This document shows positions 44,432 to 47,025 of a stretch of DNA of 47,025 bases, piece after piece. Each line of letters opens with the position of its first letter. The stretch's first letter is position 1. Origin of the DNA: Bacteroides sp. (GTDB taxonomy: Bacteria > Bacteroidota > Bacteroidia > Bacteroidales > Muribaculaceae); assembly GCA_023665145.1 (NCBI GenBank), contig JAMPEM010000015.1, positions 1 to 47,025 on the forward strand. The letters run 5' to 3'. The position numbers were made by a program, and so were the translations under genes. Below the pieces are notes generated by a model that saw nothing but the letters and a program-made list of their open reading frames with translations, made no database searches and was not told where the DNA came from.

Positions 44432-44851
44432 ATGAGCGATTTTATCAACAATTTTAAGGCGATTCACCACTTTATATATGGTTTATTCGCAAACAATAAG
44501 GGAGAATATACGTTAACCTTTGTGCAAGACCCTGATGAACGATGGTACATTGACATTCCTTGGGATGGAAACCGTGCAAATCTTGAAATGGTTGCCGGAG
44601 CAGATAATCTATTAAGCTATCTTGACACGAATTGCGAGCATAGAGTAACCATCAAAGTCGTGCAATCCGAAAAGCCACAGCGACTTGACGGCTATACTGA
44701 GCTTAGACAACTTGACAAGTCTCTGATGGGCGGGTCTCATTATGATTCAACATCATTCAACAATCCTAACATTCCCAAAATATGGATATGCCCTGTTACA
44801 CTTTGTGTACTTGGATGCTACCCCAAATTACTTTATGTTAAGAAAGTCTGA
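44432..44851 (+). CDS. Small protein of unknown function
   Basis: 139 residues, no signal peptide or membrane segment. Recognisable phrases are DERWYIDIPWDGNRANLEMVAGADNLLSYLD in the first half, split by a YTELRQLDK stretch from a second part with GGSHYD and IPKIWICPVTLCVLGCYPKLLYV. From memory this pattern resembles a small domain family without assigned function (DUF6717-like), but I cannot confirm the number. Own promoter box upstream and a strong terminator downstream make it a one-gene unit within the island. Confidence 0.65.
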   Translation: MSDFINNFKAIHHFIYGLFANNKGEYTLTFVQDPDERWYIDIPWDGNRANLEMVAGADNLLSYLDTNCEHRVTIKVVQSEKPQRLDGYTELRQLDKSLMGGSHYDSTSFNNPNIPKIWICPVTLCVLGCYPKLLYVKKV

Positions 44852-44867
44852 ACATTTTCCGATTCCT

Positions 44868-44905
44868 AAAACTCCCGTCTATTATCAGGATTGATGGGAG
44901 TTTTT
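44868..44905 (+). terminator. Terminator after 44432 gene
   Basis: AAAACTCCCGTC (44868-44879) and GATGGGAGTTTT (44893-44904) pair over 12 bp with one G-U, followed by T. A standard intrinsic terminator that isolates the small gene from the DGQHR gene. Confidence 0.85.
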
Positions 44906-44984
44906 ATTATCATTATCCTAACAATAACCTATAGCGTAAGAAAATCTCAAAAATTATACGCTTACATACGAGCTAATGCTGTCG

Positions 44985-44992
44985 TAACTTTG
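44985..44992 (+). promoter_or_regulatory. -7 box of DGQHR gene
   Basis: TAACTTTG matches the consensus. It lies inside the longest open frame (which opens at 44891), showing that the first ~55 codons of that frame are upstream of the transcript and that translation starts later, at 45056. Confidence 0.65.
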
Positions 44993-45008
44993 CATTGCAA
45001 TCAGGACA

Positions 45009-45030
45009 ACAGACCACACGTTGTGGCTGT
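45009..45030 (+). promoter_or_regulatory. Leader hairpin of DGQHR gene
   Basis: ACAG-A-CCACA (45009-45018) pairs with TGTGG-CTGT (45022-45030), loop CGT and one bulged A, in the ~55-base leader between the predicted transcription start and the AAAGGA ribosome site (45047-45052). Confidence 0.45.
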
Positions 45031-45055
45031 CCTTTCCCCTGAATGCAAAGGAATC

Positions 45056-45796
45056 ATGGCAACAAAGACTTATACCAACGTTGAAATCATCACCGTAGTT
45101 GACAACGAAGTGCGCATCGCCGCTTTTGCAAAAGGCATCAACCGCGACGTAAACCTCGCCAACGCACGAAAAATCGCAACGGACATCAGAATCCACGGCT
45201 ACCGTGAAGCAGAACTCATTCAAGTAATCCCTGGCGAAAAGGCTATTGCCAAGGGCGACATTCAGCTTGTTGATATTAACAACAACATCATAACAAGCGA
45301 AAATGCCAACCACTACTTTCTTGTGGTTGATGGGCAACACAGAATCTTCGCAACATCCATCTACAACAGTGAAAAGGATGCGACAACCATCAAAGCTCCG
45401 GCTGTGGTCGTTGAGCTGAAGGATAACGAAACCATCGCAGAGTACATCTCTGCAATTAACGTTACAAAAATGGAATGGAAGCCTCTTGACTATGTAAGAG
45501 GAGCCGCCAACGTTCAGCAGACACCAATACTACTTCGCTACATGGAGTTGATAAAATGCGACGACAACTCCCAAGGCTATCCCGTAAGTACCCTCAATCT
45601 CATCTTTTTCGGCAGTCCCAAGGCTATAAGCAAAGGAGACTTCTCTCTCCTCTGTCAGGGCAAAACGGTGAAAGGGACAAAAACGAAGAAGAAAATCATT
45701 GAGGGTGAAAACATAGAACGGGGAAATCGCTACATCGACTTATGTACGCGATTGGGGTTTAGTCAAAAAGACATCGCCAAGCGATACCTAATCTAA
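45056..45796 (+). CDS. DGQHR/ParB-like protein, truncated by in-frame stop
   Basis: A 246-residue protein from ATG 45056, chosen because a good ribosome site AAAGGA lies 4 bases upstream and a promoter box lies at 44985. It has FLVVDGQHRIFATSIYN, the signature of the ParB/sulfiredoxin-like fold also found in DndB-type and other DGQHR-domain proteins; in that fold the DGQHR loop binds nucleotide or acts as a nuclease site. The order KGINRDVNLANARKIATDI, then a beta core, DGQHR, and AINVTKMEWKPLDYV fits. Translation ends at TAA 45794-45796, but the same frame continues for 55 codons of good protein-like sequence (see next feature), so the product has probably lost its C-terminus. Soluble; target unknown. 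Confidence 0.75.
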   Translation: MATKTYTNVEIITVVDNEVRIAAFAKGINRDVNLANARKIATDIRIHGYREAELIQVIPGEKAIAKGDIQLVDINNNIITSENANHYFLVVDGQHRIFATSIYNSEKDATTIKAPAVVVELKDNETIAEYISAINVTKMEWKPLDYVRGAANVQQTPILLRYMELIKCDDNSQGYPVSTLNLIFFGSPKAISKGDFSLLCQGKTVKGTKTKKKIIEGENIERGNRYIDLCTRLGFSQKDIAKRYLI

Positions 45797-45964
45797 CGTT
45801 TTGAGGTGTTACGGAACGCAAAAGGTGAAGACTATGCTTTTAAAGTCTTCAACTCAATTACACAGAATGACCGTCAGGCCATGTACAACGAGAAAGGCCA
45901 TCTGTGCGAAAGTAACGTGATTAACCAGTTCGAAATGATTACTCAACGCATAGACGCAGCTTGA
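45797..45964 (+). pseudogene. Severed C-terminus of DGQHR protein
   Basis: Directly after the TAA, in the same frame, 55 codons read RFEVLRNAKGEDYAFKVF... to ...FEMITQRIDAA and end at TGA (45962-45964). The sequence is charged and helix-like with no stop, and has no start codon or ribosome site of its own. It looks like the end of the preceding protein cut off by one nonsense change. Read-through at TAA is a possible but less likely alternative. Confidence 0.65.
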
Positions 45965-45988
45965 TAATCACTGTTCCATTATAAACTT

Positions 45989-46024
45989 AAAGGGCAGACC
46001 AACATCATTGTCGGTTTGCCCTTT
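45989..46024. terminator. Bidirectional terminator
   Basis: AAAGGGCAGACC (45989-46000) and GGTTTGCCCTTT (46013-46024) pair with one G-T. It lies between the DGQHR gene end (45964) and the convergent helicase-like gene end (46031), and can serve both. Confidence 0.82.
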
Positions 46025-46030
46025 GCTAAT

Positions 46031-47025
46031 TCAGATAAACTCATATCCACCTTTTCTGCTACCGTCAGGCATTGTAACCTTTGTAGACTTTAGCCTGATA
46101 CCGTCTTTCTCCAAGTGAGAGGCACACAACGATTTCTTTATAATTCCAAACTCAGCATAAACCTCTATCATTCTCTTTTTTATATCGGAGGTAGTCATTT
46201 TATCTCCGACTTTGAATACTTCTCTGAAACGTGCCATAATTTCAGTTTCGTAAAAATGTCTCTCCAATTCTGATTTCAGTTTCGACTCTTTATATCCAAG
46301 TGCTTTTATGCGGTCTGATCCAAGTTTATCATAATACACTTTCAGATTCTCAAATTGTCGTTCCAAAATTGAATCCGCAATGAAAAATGGATTGCCCTCT
46401 TTCATCAGACGATAATCGCAATACCGCTTCATTCGACTTTCAAAATTGTCTTTTAAGAGCAGACATCTCAACTGTTCTTTATAGTCCGACTGCTCCACTT
46501 TCCCTTTAACAGACATTCCGCAGTCTTCAATTTGTTTCCTGACTATAATGTGGTTTGCATAGTTCTCATGTTGCACATCGTAAGCGAACAGTTCATTGAG
46601 GTACGCCCACCGATTGACAATAAAACTGTCACTTACCTTATCATATCGGACATAGTTCTCACTATACTTCTTGATGTTCTGCATTTCAGTGGTTTCACTG
46701 ATTACTCCTTTTCTAATTTCGTCAGGAGCATTATTCTTCCAAGTTGCAAGATATTCCGATTCTCTCAATTTACTCTCTTTTACTCTTTTATATTCTGCTT
46801 CGTTGCCCTCTCCAATATCAACATTATAAATAAATGTGACAGTCTTTCTAAATGGGTTACAAGCCAACCTCTGCCGTCCGGCAATCTGCACTAATTCAGT
46901 TGCTATGTCAATGGAAGTGTGGATTTTCTTGTTGTCGCTGATAACGAATGTCGAAGCACAAGTTGAGTAGAAGTCGCATCCGGCAAATGCGGTCGAAGTG
47001 CAGAATGTGAACATCTTGTGTGGCT
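46031..47025 (-). CDS. Helicase-like protein, C-terminal part
   Basis: The 3' end of a minus-strand gene that runs off the window; at least 330 residues are present and the frame is open to the edge, so the Met at 47014 is not the start. The visible N-terminal part, KMFTFCTSTAFAGCDFYS...TELVQIAGRQR, has the look of helicase motifs V (T-x-AxAG-x-D) and VI (Q-x-x-GR-x-R), placing it among P-loop helicase/translocase motors; the ATP-binding half lies outside. The ~240 residues after motif VI are charged, helical and unassigned (KESKLRESEYLATW, RHFYETEIMARFREVF), perhaps an accessory DNA-binding part. It converges on the DGQHR gene. What it unwinds is unknown. Confidence 0.6.
   Translation of the reverse strand, partial: PHKMFTFCTSTAFAGCDFYSTCASTFVISDNKKIHTSIDIATELVQIAGRQRLACNPFRKTVTFIYNVDIGEGNEAEYKRVKESKLRESEYLATWKNNAPDEIRKGVISETTEMQNIKKYSENYVRYDKVSDSFIVNRWAYLNELFAYDVQHENYANHIIVRKQIEDCGMSVKGKVEQSDYKEQLRCLLLKDNFESRMKRYCDYRLMKEGNPFFIADSILERQFENLKVYYDKLGSDRIKALGYKESKLKSELERHFYETEIMARFREVFKVGDKMTTSDIKKRMIEVYAEFGIIKKSLCASHLEKDGIRLKSTKVTMPDGSRKGGYEFI

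Larger units (their letters stand above)
42033..47025. mobile_element. Integrative element at tRNA-Lys (left end)
   Basis: From the 3' end of tRNA-Lys to the window edge: a tyrosine recombinase pointing away from the tRNA, then small genes of unknown function, two of them broken, and a helicase-like gene. This layout is typical of an island integrated at a tRNA. The left attachment site is expected in the last ~20-40 bases of the tRNA gene. The right end, and so the true size, is outside the window. Confidence 0.6.

Overview
The window looks like a chromosome segment from a Bacteroidales bacterium, probably of the Muribaculaceae/Porphyromonadaceae kind; the family-level guess is inference. 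Supporting signs are repeated promoters of the Bacteroidota type (-7 box TAnnTTTG, often with a TTTG -33 box 19-20 bases upstream), a type V (Mfa/Fim-like) pilus operon of lipoproteins, a fused BioG-BioC protein, a DUF3078-type outer-membrane barrel, an OprO/P-like porin and a type-IX-secretion-like tail on a large amylase.

Layout. 1-3458 is mostly minus strand: tRNA-Ser(UGA), a family 2 glycosyltransferase, and a threonine aldolase that overlaps a BASS-family transporter. 3609-12033 is a plus-strand housekeeping run: glycogen branching enzyme glgB overlapping cmk, then ispH, tadA, and the biotin genes bioA-bioF-bioGC. 12409-20986 is a four-gene fimbrial operon (major Mfa1-like fimbrillin, Mfa2-like anchor, a minor subunit, and a very large tip-like protein with a lectin-like C-terminus). 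It has a long structured leader, and a strong terminator sits between the major subunit and the rest. 21243-23258 (minus) holds a cysteine desulfidase-family protein and thymidine kinase. 23469-32122 (plus) holds a DoxX-like protein, rplU-rpmA, a topoisomerase IV B-type subunit, coaD, an S41 protease, and three envelope/secreted proteins joined by 4-base overlaps. A minus-strand DEDDh exonuclease, twin identical tRNA-Asn genes, a porin, a Gate-domain membrane protein, a minus-strand secreted GH13 amylase with two C-terminal starch-binding-like modules, and a CPA2 antiporter with a cytosolic stress-protein-like tail follow.

From 41960 to the end is an accessory region: an intact tRNA-Lys(UUU) followed at once by a tyrosine recombinase, then small unknown genes, two of which are broken (one by a frameshift, one DGQHR/ParB-like gene by an in-frame TAA), and a convergent helicase-like gene cut by the window edge. 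I read this as an integrative element inserted at tRNA-Lys, with part of its cargo decaying.

The most unusual non-coding signals are: a recurring intergenic motif TTTAAACAACCTCTTAA (in both orientations, sometimes as inverted pairs); a five-unit degenerate 21-bp tandem array upstream of the topoisomerase gene; and promoter boxes placed so close to the bioA and bioGC start codons that leaderless transcripts are predicted. I do not see a clear-cut new defence system. The broken DGQHR gene plus helicase-like gene in the island is the closest candidate, and most of it lies beyond the window.
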